From Planctomycetota bacterium (GTDB taxonomy: Bacteria; Planctomycetota; UBA1135), in the NCBI GenBank assembly GCA_024275135.1, contig JAJRZS010000045.1:1-40418 (forward strand): a stretch of 40,418 nt of DNA, in the 5' to 3' direction. A program made the position numbers and the translations under genes. Of the stretch, positions 24,686 to 33,956 are shown in pieces. The notes below the pieces were generated by a model that saw only the letters and a list, made by a program, of their open reading frames with translations, did not search any database and had not been told where the DNA came from. The first letter of the stretch is position 1; each line of letters opens with the position of its first letter.

Positions 24686-26731
24686 ATGGCCTTCTTTCAA
24701 AAAGCTCCCTCCACCACCGACGAAGTTGCGCAATGCGCCCCACTCTCCATTTTGCCTGGCGAAGTTGCCGAGATGGAAGAAGAGGAGTGGTATGCCCGCG
24801 CCTACCAAGGGGACGACGCTCCCCAGCTCACCCTGCGTGCCATTCTGATGGGTTCCGTGTTGGGCTTCTTCCTCGCCTTCACCAACCTCTATATTGGATT
24901 AAAAACGGGGTGGCACCTGGGAGTTGCGATTACGGCCTGCATTTTGTCCTATTCCATTTGGCAAGGTTTATTGAAAGTTGGCTGGGCACGCACCCAGATG
25001 ACCATTCTGGAAAACAACTGCATGCAGTCCACAGCCTCGGCCGCAGGCTACTCCACGGGCGGCACGTTTGTTTCCGCCATTGCCGCGTTGCTCATGATCT
25101 CTGCCACCGAAGACAATCCCGGCGGCGTTCAACTTCCCACTTGGGTGCTCCTTGCCTGGACATTTTTCCTGGCCATCTTGGGTGTGGTGTTAGCGATTCC
25201 AATGAAGCGCAACATGATCAACCACGAGAAGCTGAAATTCCCTTCCGGCTTGGCCGCCGCCAGCACCTTGCAGTCTCTCTATGCCGACGGCACGGAAGCC
25301 ACGCGTAAAGCCAAGGCTCTGCTGTGGTCGGGCTTGTTTGGTGCTGCGGTGCCACTTCTCATCGACGCCCACTTGGTGGTCGACAAAGCCCGCACCCTTG
25401 CCGACGCCATGGGCCGCACTTTTTACCGCGCCTTATTTCCCGGCAGTTCCAACCTATTCGATTTTCTCCCCGGGCGTGGCACGGTGGTTGTCGATGGCAA
25501 AACCCTGGATGCCAAGCCATCCGACTGGACTATTGTCATGGATCACAACCCAGTGATGATTGCTGCAGGCGCTTTGGTTGGCTTGCGCATCGCGATTTGG
25601 ATGACCTTGGGCGGCCTCTCGCTCGCTTATTGGATTGGCCCGATGGCCCAACTCAATCTGGCACTGAATTTGGATGGAGACTTAGTTGCTGCCGTCACCA
25701 AGCCTGGCAAAGCTTGGAAAGAAATCGGTTTGTGGTTGGGCGCCCCCATCATGGTGGCCTCGGGGTTGTTGTCTTTTGCTTTCCAGTGGAAAACCATTGG
25801 TAGTGCCTTCCGTGGCTTGGGCGCAAAAAACGATAACGAAACCGATGTAACCGCTGGTGTAGAAGTGCCCGGCTCCTGGTTTTTATGGGGCATGTTCTTC
25901 GCCGGCGCAGGGGTGGTCTGGGTAGCCGGGTCGCAGTTTGCAGTGCCCTATCACTTGGGTGCACTCGCCGTGGTGATGACTTTTGTTTTAGCTTTGGTCG
26001 CTTGCCGCGCAACCGGAGAATCTGACATCACTCCCACTGGCGCGATGGGAAAAATCATGCAGCTGACTTACGGCGTGTTGCTGCCAAGTCATAGTTCCAC
26101 ATTCGCTACCGCCAACTTGATGACGGCCGGCATTACCGCGGGTGCCGCAAGCTCCAGCGCCGACTTGTTAAACGATTTGAAGTCGGGTTATTTGTTAGGA
26201 GCCAATCCACGTCGCCAGTTCCTCGCCCAGTTTGCAGGCATTTTCACCGGCACGATTGCCACCGTCGTGGGTTTCAAAATCCTTGTCCCCGACGCTACTA
26301 AACTTTTGGGTGATGGCGTGCATGCACCCGATTTTCCCGCCCCTGCCGCCGTGGCCTGGAAAGCGGTGGCCGATGTGTTCGCCAAAGGAATTGGCAACAT
26401 GCATCCTATGCACCGCGAGGCCATTTTTGTTGGTCTCGGACTGGGAGCCTTGATGGTGCTAGCCGAGCGATTTGCGCCCAAGGCTTGGCGTCCATGGTTG
26501 CCTTCGGCTACCGGGCTTGGCTTGGGGTTCATTTTGCCTTTCCAATACCCCTTGTCGATGCTGCTTGGTGCAGTGGGTGCTTATCTGTGGACCAAGAAAA
26601 ACAAAAAAACATCCGACGACTACTTGGTGCCGGTGGCCTCAGGCATCATTGCCGGAGTCTCCATCATGGGCGTGATTGCCGCCGCAATTAATAACTTCCT
26701 CTTCGTCAACCCGGCTGGTGGTGGGCATTAG
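24686..26731 (+). CDS. OPT family oligopeptide transporter
   Basis: 681 residues from the ATG at 24686; the 32 codons upstream in frame overlap the divergent gene's promoter and are not conserved-looking. About 15 transmembrane helices. OPT features: QLTLRAILMGSVLGFFLAFT at the first helix, YIGLKTGWHLGV, then ENNCMQSTASAAGYSTGG, LKFPSGLAAASTLQSLY and, near the end, GLGFILPFQYPLSMLLGAV. OPT proteins move oligopeptides or metal chelates with protons across the inner membrane. A TATGCT box at 24648-24653 implies a short leader. Its last 26 bases overlap the end of the convergent lipid-kinase gene. Confidence 0.9.
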   Translation: MAFFQKAPSTTDEVAQCAPLSILPGEVAEMEEEEWYARAYQGDDAPQLTLRAILMGSVLGFFLAFTNLYIGLKTGWHLGVAITACILSYSIWQGLLKVGWARTQMTILENNCMQSTASAAGYSTGGTFVSAIAALLMISATEDNPGGVQLPTWVLLAWTFFLAILGVVLAIPMKRNMINHEKLKFPSGLAAASTLQSLYADGTEATRKAKALLWSGLFGAAVPLLIDAHLVVDKARTLADAMGRTFYRALFPGSSNLFDFLPGRGTVVVDGKTLDAKPSDWTIVMDHNPVMIAAGALVGLRIAIWMTLGGLSLAYWIGPMAQLNLALNLDGDLVAAVTKPGKAWKEIGLWLGAPIMVASGLLSFAFQWKTIGSAFRGLGAKNDNETDVTAGVEVPGSWFLWGMFFAGAGVVWVAGSQFAVPYHLGALAVVMTFVLALVACRATGESDITPTGAMGKIMQLTYGVLLPSHSSTFATANLMTAGITAGAASSSADLLNDLKSGYLLGANPRRQFLAQFAGIFTGTIATVVGFKILVPDATKLLGDGVHAPDFPAPAAVAWKAVADVFAKGIGNMHPMHREAIFVGLGLGALMVLAERFAPKAWRPWLPSATGLGLGFILPFQYPLSMLLGAVGAYLWTKKNKKTSDDYLVPVASGIIAGVSIMGVIAAAINNFLFVNPAGGGH

Positions 26732-27662
26732 GCCACAGCAACTGCAAAGCTTGTGGGAGGATTTGAAAGGTGGCTGGCAAAAAACCAACCAACTCGCCAT
26801 CCGCTTCAATCGAAACATTTTCCGCCGAGCTGGCAATTAATTGTCGGCAACGGCCATAGGCAATGTCGGGGTGGGTGATGCGTTGCCCAGAATAGGTTTC
26901 ACCGAGGCGACGCATGGCCTCGAAGCGACCAAGATCACCAAGTCGCACCCAATCAAGCTGGCCATCATGAGGCTGGGCGTCAGGAGCAATGCACATGCCA
27001 CCACCAAAATAGGAACCGTTGGCAACAACCACCGACTTGATGCGCCTTTGCTCTACAGGGCCATCATCCATCGACAAACGCACGGTGGGGTTGCGAAAAC
27101 TTAGCAAGGTACGCACGGTTTGCCATAGATAGGTAGGCGATCCAGGGAACCACTTCCGCCCACGATTCCGGTTCTCCACGATTTTGGCTCCAATGCCGAA
27201 GTCGGCAGCATTGATAAAAAACCGACATATTTCTTTTCCGGCGGCATTCACACAATGAACTTGCCCCAAATCCACCGGCGCAGGCACCCCATCGCGAAAC
27301 AAGGGGCCAAGCGCAGCGATTTCCTGCGGCATGCCCAGGCCGCGCGCAAAATCGGCACCACTGCCAGCAGGCCAAATCCCCAAGGCCGTGGTTTGGCGCA
27401 ACTCTGGGGACACTTGCATCAAGCCTTGAACCACTTCGTGCAAGGTGCCATCGCCACCGACAGCAATGATGCGTTGTTGGCCGCGCTCGGCCGCCGCGGA
27501 AGCTAGTTGTATCGCATCCTTTGGACCTTGGGTGAATTGCACCTCGGCAGTGGGCAGCCACGCACGCATGGGTGGCTCCATTTTCTGCCACCGTCGCCCG
27601 GTACGTCCGCCAGCGGCGCCGGGATTGACAATGAAAGTAGTCCTCGGGGATGGGAGCCTCAC
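26706..27662 (-). CDS. Diacylglycerol kinase family (DAGK catalytic domain) protein
   Basis: 318 residues from a GTG at 27662. TTG (27668) and GTG (27665) are also in frame, but TAGCGT lies exactly six bases before 27662, matching the rule at other starts. Catalytic-domain motifs: TTFIVNPGAAGGRTGRRW (phosphate/nucleotide start), IIAVGGDGTLHEVVQGL (the GGDGT ATP loop) and LGIWPAGSGADFARGLG (the GTxNDxA-like loop, with Ser-Gly-Ala). The C-terminal beta-sandwich ends in NVSIEADGELVGFLP (the xxDGE signature). Members phosphorylate diacylglycerol, sphingosine-like or undecaprenol-like lipids at the inner membrane; the substrate here is not determined. It overlaps the OPT gene 3' end by 26 bases. 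Confidence 0.88.
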   Translation of the reverse strand: MRLPSPRTTFIVNPGAAGGRTGRRWQKMEPPMRAWLPTAEVQFTQGPKDAIQLASAAAERGQQRIIAVGGDGTLHEVVQGLMQVSPELRQTTALGIWPAGSGADFARGLGMPQEIAALGPLFRDGVPAPVDLGQVHCVNAAGKEICRFFINAADFGIGAKIVENRNRGRKWFPGSPTYLWQTVRTLLSFRNPTVRLSMDDGPVEQRRIKSVVVANGSYFGGGMCIAPDAQPHDGQLDWVRLGDLGRFEAMRRLGETYSGQRITHPDIAYGRCRQLIASSAENVSIEADGELVGFLPATFQILPQALQLLWPNAHHQPG

Positions 27663-27668
27663 CACCAA

Positions 27669-27674
27669 ACGCTA
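27669..27674 (-). promoter_or_regulatory. -10 box of the DAGK-family gene
   Basis: TAGCGT on the minus strand with exactly six bases (ttggtg) before the GTG at 27662. This decides the start among three consecutive non-ATG candidates. Confidence 0.5.
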
Positions 27675-27695
27675 ACCTCTACAGCCGCGCAGTGC

Positions 27696-27701
27696 TATCA
27701 T
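27696..27701 (+). promoter_or_regulatory. -10 box of the sdhCAB operon
   Basis: TATCAT, ten bases before the sdhC ATG at 27712, so the leader would be very short. Confidence 0.5.
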
Positions 27702-27711
27702 CCGCCCCGAA

Positions 27712-28389
27712 ATGAGCTTAGGCACCACCATGAAGTCCTCCATCGGGGCCAAGGTGCTGATGGCGATCACCGGCATCCTCCTGTCTCTGTTCGTCGTCGG
27801 TCACATGCTCGGAAACCTACAAGTTTTCCTGGGCCCCGAGAAGCTGAACCACTATGCAGAAACATTGCAGGGCCTGGGGCCGATTTTGTGGGTGATTCGC
27901 TTTGGCTTGCTAACCATCTTGCTGCTGCATATCGGCGCGGCTTTCCGCGTCACTCGCATGTCTAAAGCGGCGCGTCCTGTGGATTATCACCAACGCAAGG
28001 ATTTGGCAACGAGTTTTGCCGCCCGCACGATGATGGTTTCCGGTGTGTTGCTGCTGCTGTTTGTTGTTTATCACATTTTGCATTTCACCACCCACACTAT
28101 TGATATGGCAGGCGTGGGAGAATTGCATGACGCCGAAGGTCGCCACGATGTTTATGGCATGGTGGTTGGTGGCTTTCAACACTTGCCCACCACTGCAATC
28201 TACATTCTCGCCATGTTGGTGCTTTGTGTGCACTTAAGTCATGGTGTCAGTTCTTTGCTGCAAACCTTAGGTGTGCGCAAAGAATCCAACGCCAGCACGG
28301 TCGACAAAATCGGACCGATTTTTGCTTCCATCATTTTCATCGGCAATGTGTCGATGCCCCTGGCCATCTTCATTGGTTTGATTTCCTAG
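27712..28389 (+). CDS. sdhC: Succinate dehydrogenase cytochrome b subunit (type B)
   Basis: 225 residues with five transmembrane helices, the single-anchor type found with three-subunit succinate:quinone oxidoreductases of Bacillus and Bacteroidota. Candidate heme-ligand His residues lie in FVVGHMLGNLQVF, LLLHIGAAFR, VVYHILHFTTHT and CVHLSHGVSSLLQTLG, two per b heme. It anchors SdhAB to the inner membrane and passes electrons to quinone. A second in-frame ATG at 27730 (MKSSIGAKVLMA) is an alternative start. First gene of the sdhCAB operon, 12 bases before sdhA. Confidence 0.93.
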   Translation: MSLGTTMKSSIGAKVLMAITGILLSLFVVGHMLGNLQVFLGPEKLNHYAETLQGLGPILWVIRFGLLTILLLHIGAAFRVTRMSKAARPVDYHQRKDLATSFAARTMMVSGVLLLLFVVYHILHFTTHTIDMAGVGELHDAEGRHDVYGMVVGGFQHLPTTAIYILAMLVLCVHLSHGVSSLLQTLGVRKESNASTVDKIGPIFASIIFIGNVSMPLAIFIGLIS

Positions 28390-28393
28390 GAGG
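28388..28393 (+). promoter_or_regulatory. Shine-Dalgarno of sdhA
   Basis: AGGAGG with 8 bases to the ATG at 28402. A full consensus site on an internal operon gene, in contrast to the SD-less first genes in this window. Confidence 0.8.
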
Positions 28394-28401
28394 TTCCGGA
28401 C

Positions 28402-30333
28402 ATGGCATTCCAACTCGATCCCAAGATTCCTTCCGGCCCCCTCGAAGAAAAGTGGACCAAACACCGCTTCGACATGAAGCTGGTCAATCCGGCCAACAAA
28501 CGCAAGTTCCGCATTATTGTGATTGGCTCGGGTTTGGCTGGCGGGGCTGCAGCCGCCTCTCTAGGTGAGCTTGGCTACAACGTGGATTGTTTCTGTTTTC
28601 AAGACAGTTCACGTCGCGCCCACTCCATCGCCGCCCAAGGTGGCATCAATGCCGCGAAAAACTACCCCAACGATGGAGATTCAATTTGGCGTTTGTTCTA
28701 CGACACGATTAAAGGCGGGGATTATCGCGCCCGCGAAGCCAATGTTTATCGCCTCGCCGAAGTGTCCAACAACATCATCGATCAGTGCGTGGCTCAGGGC
28801 GTTCCCTTTGCTCGGGAATACGGTGGCTTGCTCGACAACCGCTCTTTTGGTGGTGCTCAAGTCAGCCGCACCTTTTACGCACGCGGCCAAACTGGGCAAC
28901 AACTCTTGTTAGGTGCTTATCAATCCTTGCAGCGGCAAGTTGCCAGGGGTTCGGTCACCATGCATGTGCGCTCGGAAATGTTGGATGTGGTCGTGGTTGA
29001 CGGCCATGCCCGCGGAATCATTGTGCGTAACTTGATTACTGGCGAAATCACCCGTCATGCTGGCGATGCGGTGCTAATTTGCAGCGGTGGCTACGGCAAT
29101 GTGTTTTACTTGTCGACCAACGCCATGGGCTCCAATGTGACGGCGGCTATGCGCGCCCACAAACGTGGTGCTGGCTTCGCCAATCCCTGCTTCACGCAAA
29201 TCCACCCCACCTGCATTCCGGTGAGTTCCGAGCATCAATCGAAACTCACTTTGATGTCGGAATCTCTGCGCAACGATGGCCGCGTGTGGGTACCGAAAAA
29301 AGCAGGCGATAATCGCGCCCCCAACGACATCCCCGAGGACGAGCGTGATTACTATCTAGAGCGCCGCTACCCTAGCTTTGGCAACTTGGTGCCCCGCGAT
29401 GTAGCCTCCCGCGCGGCCAAAGAACGTTGCGACGCTGGATTTGGCGTTGGCGCCACCAAGCTTGCCGTTTATTTGGATTTCAAAGACGCCATCGAGCGCT
29501 TGGGAGAAGATGTCATCCGCGCTCGTTATGGAAACTTGTTCCAAATGTACGAGAAGATTACCGCCGAGAATCCATACAAAGTGCCCATGCGCATTTTCCC
29601 CGCCGTGCACTACACGATGGGTGGATTGTGGGTCGACTACAACCTAATGACGACGGTACCCGGCCTCTTTGCCCTCGGTGAGGCCAATTTCTCCGACCAC
29701 GGCGCCAACCGCCTGGGTGCTTCCGCCCTGATGCAGGGTTTAGCCGATGGTTATTTTGTCGCCCCCTACACCGTTGGCGACTACCTCGCGCGCCATGGAA
29801 GCCTCCAAGCCAAAGATAAAGTAAAAACGGATCACCCGGCCTTTGACGAGGCTGAAAAAGGCGTACGCGATCGTTTGCAAAAATTGATGAGCATCCAAGG
29901 CAAACAATCGGTCGACTCTTTCCATAAGAAGTTGGGATTGTTGTTGTGGAACCACTGCGGCATGGGCCGCACCCGCGAGGGTTTGGAAAAAGCCCTTTCT
30001 GAAATTCCACGCCTGCGCGAAGAGTTCTGGCAAGATGTGCGCATCCCCGGAGAGGCCAATGAATTTAACCCCGAATTAGAAAAGGCCGGGCGCGTTGCCG
30101 AGTTCTTTGATTTCGCCGAAACCATGTGCCTCGATGCCCTGAACCGTGAGGAATCTTGCGGTGGTCATTTCCGCGAAGAACACCAAACCGAAGAAGGCGA
30201 AGCTCTGCGCCATGACGATGAGTTTGCTTATGCTGCGGTTTGGGAGTACAAAGGCGAAGGGCAAAAACCTGATCTGTCGAAAGAAAAGCTCGAATTTGAA
30301 AACGTAAAACTTACCACCCGCAGCTACAAATAG
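28402..30333 (+). CDS. sdhA: Succinate dehydrogenase flavoprotein subunit
   Basis: 643 residues, the usual length for type B SdhA. FAD-binding Rossmann motif [20 protein letters not shown] is near residue 35. The covalent-FAD His is in [20 protein letters not shown]. Substrate and proton-relay residues appear in [13 protein letters not shown] and [17 protein letters not shown], and a second FAD contact is [20 protein letters not shown]. It oxidises succinate to fumarate on the cytoplasmic face of the membrane and joins the TCA cycle to the quinone pool. A strong Shine-Dalgarno precedes it, and sdhB follows by 9 bases. Confidence 0.97.
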   Translation: MAFQLDPKIPSGPLEEKWTKHRFDMKLVNPANKRKFRIIVIGSGLAGGAAAASLGELGYNVDCFCFQDSSRRAHSIAAQGGINAAKNYPNDGDSIWRLFYDTIKGGDYRAREANVYRLAEVSNNIIDQCVAQGVPFAREYGGLLDNRSFGGAQVSRTFYARGQTGQQLLLGAYQSLQRQVARGSVTMHVRSEMLDVVVVDGHARGIIVRNLITGEITRHAGDAVLICSGGYGNVFYLSTNAMGSNVTAAMRAHKRGAGFANPCFTQIHPTCIPVSSEHQSKLTLMSESLRNDGRVWVPKKAGDNRAPNDIPEDERDYYLERRYPSFGNLVPRDVASRAAKERCDAGFGVGATKLAVYLDFKDAIERLGEDVIRARYGNLFQMYEKITAENPYKVPMRIFPAVHYTMGGLWVDYNLMTTVPGLFALGEANFSDHGANRLGASALMQGLADGYFVAPYTVGDYLARHGSLQAKDKVKTDHPAFDEAEKGVRDRLQKLMSIQGKQSVDSFHKKLGLLLWNHCGMGRTREGLEKALSEIPRLREEFWQDVRIPGEANEFNPELEKAGRVAEFFDFAETMCLDALNREESCGGHFREEHQTEEGEALRHDDEFAYAAVWEYKGEGQKPDLSKEKLEFENVKLTTRSYK

Positions 30334-30336
30334 GAG
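30332..30336 (+). promoter_or_regulatory. Shine-Dalgarno of sdhB
   Basis: AGGAG with 6 bases to the ATG at 30343; it overlaps the sdhA stop codon. Confidence 0.75.
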
Positions 30337-30342
30337 CCACCG

Positions 30343-31092
30343 ATGAAAATCACTCTCCACGTTTGGCGTCAGAAAAACGCAACTTCCAAAGGCGGGATGG
30401 AAACCTATGTCGTCGATGGCGTCTCGGCCGACATGTCTTTCCTCGAAATGCTCGACATGCTCAACGAGCAGCTTATTGCGGAAGGCAAAGAACCCATCGC
30501 ATTTGATCATGATTGCCGTGAAGGTATTTGCGGCACCTGCTCACTCATGATTAATGGGGTGGCGCATGGCCCCGATTCCGGCACCACCACTTGCCAGCTG
30601 CATATGCGCAGCTTCCAAGACGGCGACGCCATTCACATCGAGCCATGGCGTTCGCGAGCCTTTCCAGTGATTCGAGATTTAGTGGTGGATCGCTCTGCCT
30701 TCGATCGCATCATTCAGGCTGGTGGCTTTATCTCCATCAATGCAGGGGGCGCTCAAGACGCCAACAACTTGCCCATCCCCAAGCCCGACAGCGATGCCGC
30801 TATGGATGCGGCGGCCTGCATTGGCTGCGGTGCCTGCGTGGCCAGCTGCCCCAACGGCTCCGCCATGTTGTTTGTTGCCGCAAAAATCGGCCACCTCGCC
30901 CATTTGCCACAAGGCCAACCCGAGCGGGCGATGCGCGCACGCAATATGGTGGCGCAAATGGATGCGGAAGGCTTTGGTGCCTGCTCCAACCACTACGAAT
31001 GCGAAGCTGTTTGCCCCAAGGAAATCCCGGTGAAGTTCATCGCCAAGATGAACCGCGATTTCATGAAGGCCTCGCTTTGCAGCGAGAGTTAG
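30343..31092 (+). CDS. sdhB: Succinate dehydrogenase iron-sulfur subunit
   Basis: 249 residues. The three cluster sites are in order: [19 protein letters not shown] plus a later Cys for [2Fe-2S], [17 protein letters not shown] for [4Fe-4S], and [17 protein letters not shown] for [3Fe-4S]. It carries electrons from FAD in SdhA to heme/quinone in SdhC. Last gene of sdhCAB. Its stop is only 7 bases from the stop of the convergent S46 peptidase gene, and no terminator hairpin fits between them. Confidence 0.97.
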   Translation: MKITLHVWRQKNATSKGGMETYVVDGVSADMSFLEMLDMLNEQLIAEGKEPIAFDHDCREGICGTCSLMINGVAHGPDSGTTTCQLHMRSFQDGDAIHIEPWRSRAFPVIRDLVVDRSAFDRIIQAGGFISINAGGAQDANNLPIPKPDSDAAMDAAACIGCGACVASCPNGSAMLFVAAKIGHLAHLPQGQPERAMRARNMVAQMDAEGFGACSNHYECEAVCPKEIPVKFIAKMNRDFMKASLCSES

Positions 31093-31099
31093 GCCGCAA

Positions 31100-33085
31100 C
31101 TACAAGCCCATCTCTTTTAGTAGACGAGGGGCAGGCCAAATCTCGCGCATCAACCACAAAACATAGCGGATGTCGACGGAGATGTTGCGAGAACGCTCGG
31201 CGTTCCAGCCGAAATCGCCACTTACATTTTCGAACACGCGGTCGAAGTTGAGGCCAACCAAACGGCCCCGGCCGTCCACCACTGGGGAACCGGAGTTACC
31301 ACCGGTGGTATCACCGTCAGCCAAGAAACAAACTGGGGTTTGCGCTAACTGCGGTTGAGAACGTACCGCTTGCTGGATAGGAAGAGGAACTTCAAAGTCT
31401 CCCCCATTTTGGTTTTTCTCCAACATTCCCGCGACGGTGGTTTGCGGAACATGCCACACGCCATCACGCGGAGCGTAACCTTGTACCGAGGCCATCGACA
31501 CCCGCAGGGTGGAATTGGCATCCGGGTAAAAATCCTTGCCGCGCCATTCCTCTTGGGCTTGAATCCAAAGGGAGCCAAGTTGCATGCGACGCCCGGCAAC
31601 GGCGTCTTCCCATTGCTGCAGCTCTTGCAATTCGGCAACCATGGCTTTAGCCAAAACATCGAGGCTATCCCAATCGCCACCTTGTTCTCGCCATTGGTCA
31701 TAAGCTTGAACACGCTGGGCCGTGGGTAGTTTCTCGGCCATCGCAAAGAGAATGTCGAGTGCTCGCCGGTCGACCAGCGCAAAAGGACCAAGCATGTCTT
31801 CCAGGCTGGTAAAAGCGGGCTCTTCACCCGCCTGAAGCTGCGCAAGCATTTGCCGCAAAGCTTGGGAGCGATAGCGCATTTGGCTAAGAACGAAGTCGTG
31901 TTCCTGACGCCCATACACCTCCAAATCCAAAGCCAAAAGTTGGTTTAAGACCGAGCCATAACGTTGTTCGCGGGCCGGATTTGCATGCACCCACTGACGG
32001 AAGGCCACCTCTTCTTGGTGTTTGCTCTCCACTACTTGATTGCGATGCAATCCCCACACCATGCCGGCCGCGTTTTTGAACGCATTGGAATAGCCTTTGA
32101 TGGAAGATTGCACTTGCAGTTCCAATGCGGGCGATTGGTTGCCGATTTCCTCATAGGCCTGGATGACGGCCTCAAACAAACGCCGGCGCGCCGGGTAGTA
32201 GAAGGATTCTTTGCCAGCTACCGCAATCGAAGTGAGGTAGCGATTCGTGCGTCCGGGGTAGCCCACAATCATCACAAAGTCGCCGTCCTCGACGCCGGCA
32301 GTCGACACTTCCAAATAATGTTGTGGCTGGAAAGGAATGTTTTCCGGGGCATACTCCGCAGGACTTCCATCCGGAGCAACATAGGCGCGGAAAAAACTAA
32401 AATCGCCACTGTGACGCGGCCACATCCAGTTATCGGTTTCGCCGCCAAATTCGCCAACCGCGCGGGGAGGAGCATAAACCAACCGCACGTCATTCAAGAC
32501 CGTTCGCCAAATCCGTCGCCAAGCGCGACCTTCAAAATAAGGAACCACAATTGCATGGGTGTTGGGGCCTTGCGCCTCTTGCTCTAAGTGGCGGCGCTCC
32601 CTCTGGATGGCCTGCCAGCGTGCCGCAGGATCTGCTCCTGCAGTATCCGCCGCGTCTTCGATTTGTGCCGTCACATCCTCGTAACGCCGCACAAAGGAAA
32701 CTTGGTAGCCTTCTGCGGGAATCTCTTCTGCTAGGCTGTAGGCGTTAAAGCCATCGCGCAAATAATTGTTTTCTACCGTGCTCGCGGCGTTAATGGCAGC
32801 AAAACCACAGTGATGGTTGGTGGCAATTAAACCCTGCGCCGAAACGAAGGATGCGGAGCAACCGTTGATTTGAATGGCTGCCGACAGCAAGCCTTCTTCC
32901 CCATTCCAGATTTGGTCGGCTGTTAGCTCAAGGCCCCGCGCCTGCAAAGACGCAAAATCCAACTCCTTTAATTGCTCGGGAAGCCATTCGCCCTCGTCGG
33001 CCAGCAACCAAGGTTTCCAAGCCAATAAAGCAAAGGCGAAAAGGGAAGCTAACAGGAAGGAACGCCGGGGAGCATGGAATCGCAT
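31100..33085 (-). CDS. S46 family dipeptidyl peptidase, DPP11-like
   Basis: 661 residues with a signal peptide (FLLASLFAFALLAW). S46 peptidases cut dipeptides from the N-terminus of oligopeptides in the periplasm. The chymotrypsin-like triad is visible: His in LIATNHHCGFAAIN, Asp in GGETDNWMWPRHSGDFSFFR and Ser in TTGGNSGSPVVDG. The residue 18 positions after the Ser, which sets P1 specificity in this family (Gly in DPP7, Arg in DPP11), is Arg within LNFDRVFENVSG, so cleavage after Asp/Glu is expected. Products would feed the POT/OPT transporters. TAAAGT lies exactly six bases before the ATG. Confidence 0.93.
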   Translation of the reverse strand: MRFHAPRRSFLLASLFAFALLAWKPWLLADEGEWLPEQLKELDFASLQARGLELTADQIWNGEEGLLSAAIQINGCSASFVSAQGLIATNHHCGFAAINAASTVENNYLRDGFNAYSLAEEIPAEGYQVSFVRRYEDVTAQIEDAADTAGADPAARWQAIQRERRHLEQEAQGPNTHAIVVPYFEGRAWRRIWRTVLNDVRLVYAPPRAVGEFGGETDNWMWPRHSGDFSFFRAYVAPDGSPAEYAPENIPFQPQHYLEVSTAGVEDGDFVMIVGYPGRTNRYLTSIAVAGKESFYYPARRRLFEAVIQAYEEIGNQSPALELQVQSSIKGYSNAFKNAAGMVWGLHRNQVVESKHQEEVAFRQWVHANPAREQRYGSVLNQLLALDLEVYGRQEHDFVLSQMRYRSQALRQMLAQLQAGEEPAFTSLEDMLGPFALVDRRALDILFAMAEKLPTAQRVQAYDQWREQGGDWDSLDVLAKAMVAELQELQQWEDAVAGRRMQLGSLWIQAQEEWRGKDFYPDANSTLRVSMASVQGYAPRDGVWHVPQTTVAGMLEKNQNGGDFEVPLPIQQAVRSQPQLAQTPVCFLADGDTTGGNSGSPVVDGRGRLVGLNFDRVFENVSGDFGWNAERSRNISVDIRYVLWLMREIWPAPRLLKEMGL

Positions 33086-33091
33086 GCCCCC

Positions 33092-33097
33092 ACTTTA
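33092..33097 (-). promoter_or_regulatory. -10 box of the S46 peptidase gene
   Basis: TAAAGT on the minus strand with exactly six bases (gggggc) before ATG at 33085. Confidence 0.5.
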
Positions 33098-33108
33098 TCC
33101 GTTGCGCC

Positions 33109-33954
33109 TTATTTTTCTGCCGCCGGTGGGCTATGTTCTACCCAAGAAAGCTGACGGTCGTCAGGAAGCATCAAAGACACCATGCACCCCTCCATCTCTT
33201 CGTCGAGCCAAGCTTCTTCCGCTTCTGTGGCTCGGTTTCTCTCAAGTAACTCACGCAATTGCGGGCCCAAGGTTTCTAAGGAAATATCTTCACCTTGATG
33301 TTGCTCCAAGGTGGGCAACTGCGACAAAATTTCCTGGTCGTAGTAGGCATAGACTTCTTCTTCGGTAACCTCAGGCGCGGCCTCCGAAAACTCGGCCAAA
33401 AGCTTACGTAACCGCAACTGCCGCGCTACATGACGACGCCAACCTGTGGCACCATAGCGTTTTTTCAGCGCATCCAAGGCGGTGCCCACGGCCTGCTCCA
33501 TTTGTTGCTGGTAATGGGCGACCTCTTCAGGATCTAGGGTAGGAAACCGCCGCTCCGCTTCACGCAGCAGCAAAACCCCCCTCACCAATGGCCGAAACAG
33601 TGGTTCGGGTTGGGAGAAGAACGATGCACTCAGTTCTTCTATTGGCAAACCAAAGCCTTGTTCGCCACAATGCACCGACCATTTTTCCAATAGATAAGCC
33701 TCCACCACCTCCCACAGTACCGGTTCCCCATTAACCTTAAGTTGGATGGGCTGTGGCAGTGGCGGCGTATCCCACAACATGTCACCGGCTTCGGCAGTGG
33801 CAACATCTGCCCAATCGTGACCCACTTCTGGGGCGGGTGCCTGGGCATTGAGGGGTGGGGACTCGGCTTTGGAACAGGCGCTGGTGAAGACCGCCAGGCA
33901 AAGGAAAACGACGGGGAGCCGACACCGGCCCCCCGTCGGGTTGGAAACCACCAT
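33109..33954 (-). CDS. Lipoprotein with SurA N-terminal-like helical domain
   Basis: 281 residues from the ATG at 33954; the frame extends to 34011 but that part overlaps the upstream gene. The start LPVVFLCLAVFTSAC is a lipoprotein signal with lipobox Cys, so it is exported and lipid-anchored. The mature protein is Glu/Leu-rich and helical: FRPLVRGVLLLREAERRFP, VGTALDALKKRYGATGW, LRLRKLLAEFSEAAPEVTEE then VYAYYDQE. This resembles the chaperone half of SurA/PpiC-type foldases, but the parvulin (rotamase) domain is absent. It begins 2 bases after the stop of the metzincin gene, so the two are co-transcribed and it may assist that protease, which is inference. Confidence 0.65.
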   Translation of the reverse strand: MVVSNPTGGRCRLPVVFLCLAVFTSACSKAESPPLNAQAPAPEVGHDWADVATAEAGDMLWDTPPLPQPIQLKVNGEPVLWEVVEAYLLEKWSVHCGEQGFGLPIEELSASFFSQPEPLFRPLVRGVLLLREAERRFPTLDPEEVAHYQQQMEQAVGTALDALKKRYGATGWRRHVARQLRLRKLLAEFSEAAPEVTEEEVYAYYDQEILSQLPTLEQHQGEDISLETLGPQLRELLERNRATEAEEAWLDEEMEGCMVSLMLPDDRQLSWVEHSPPAAEK

Positions 33955-33956
33955 AT

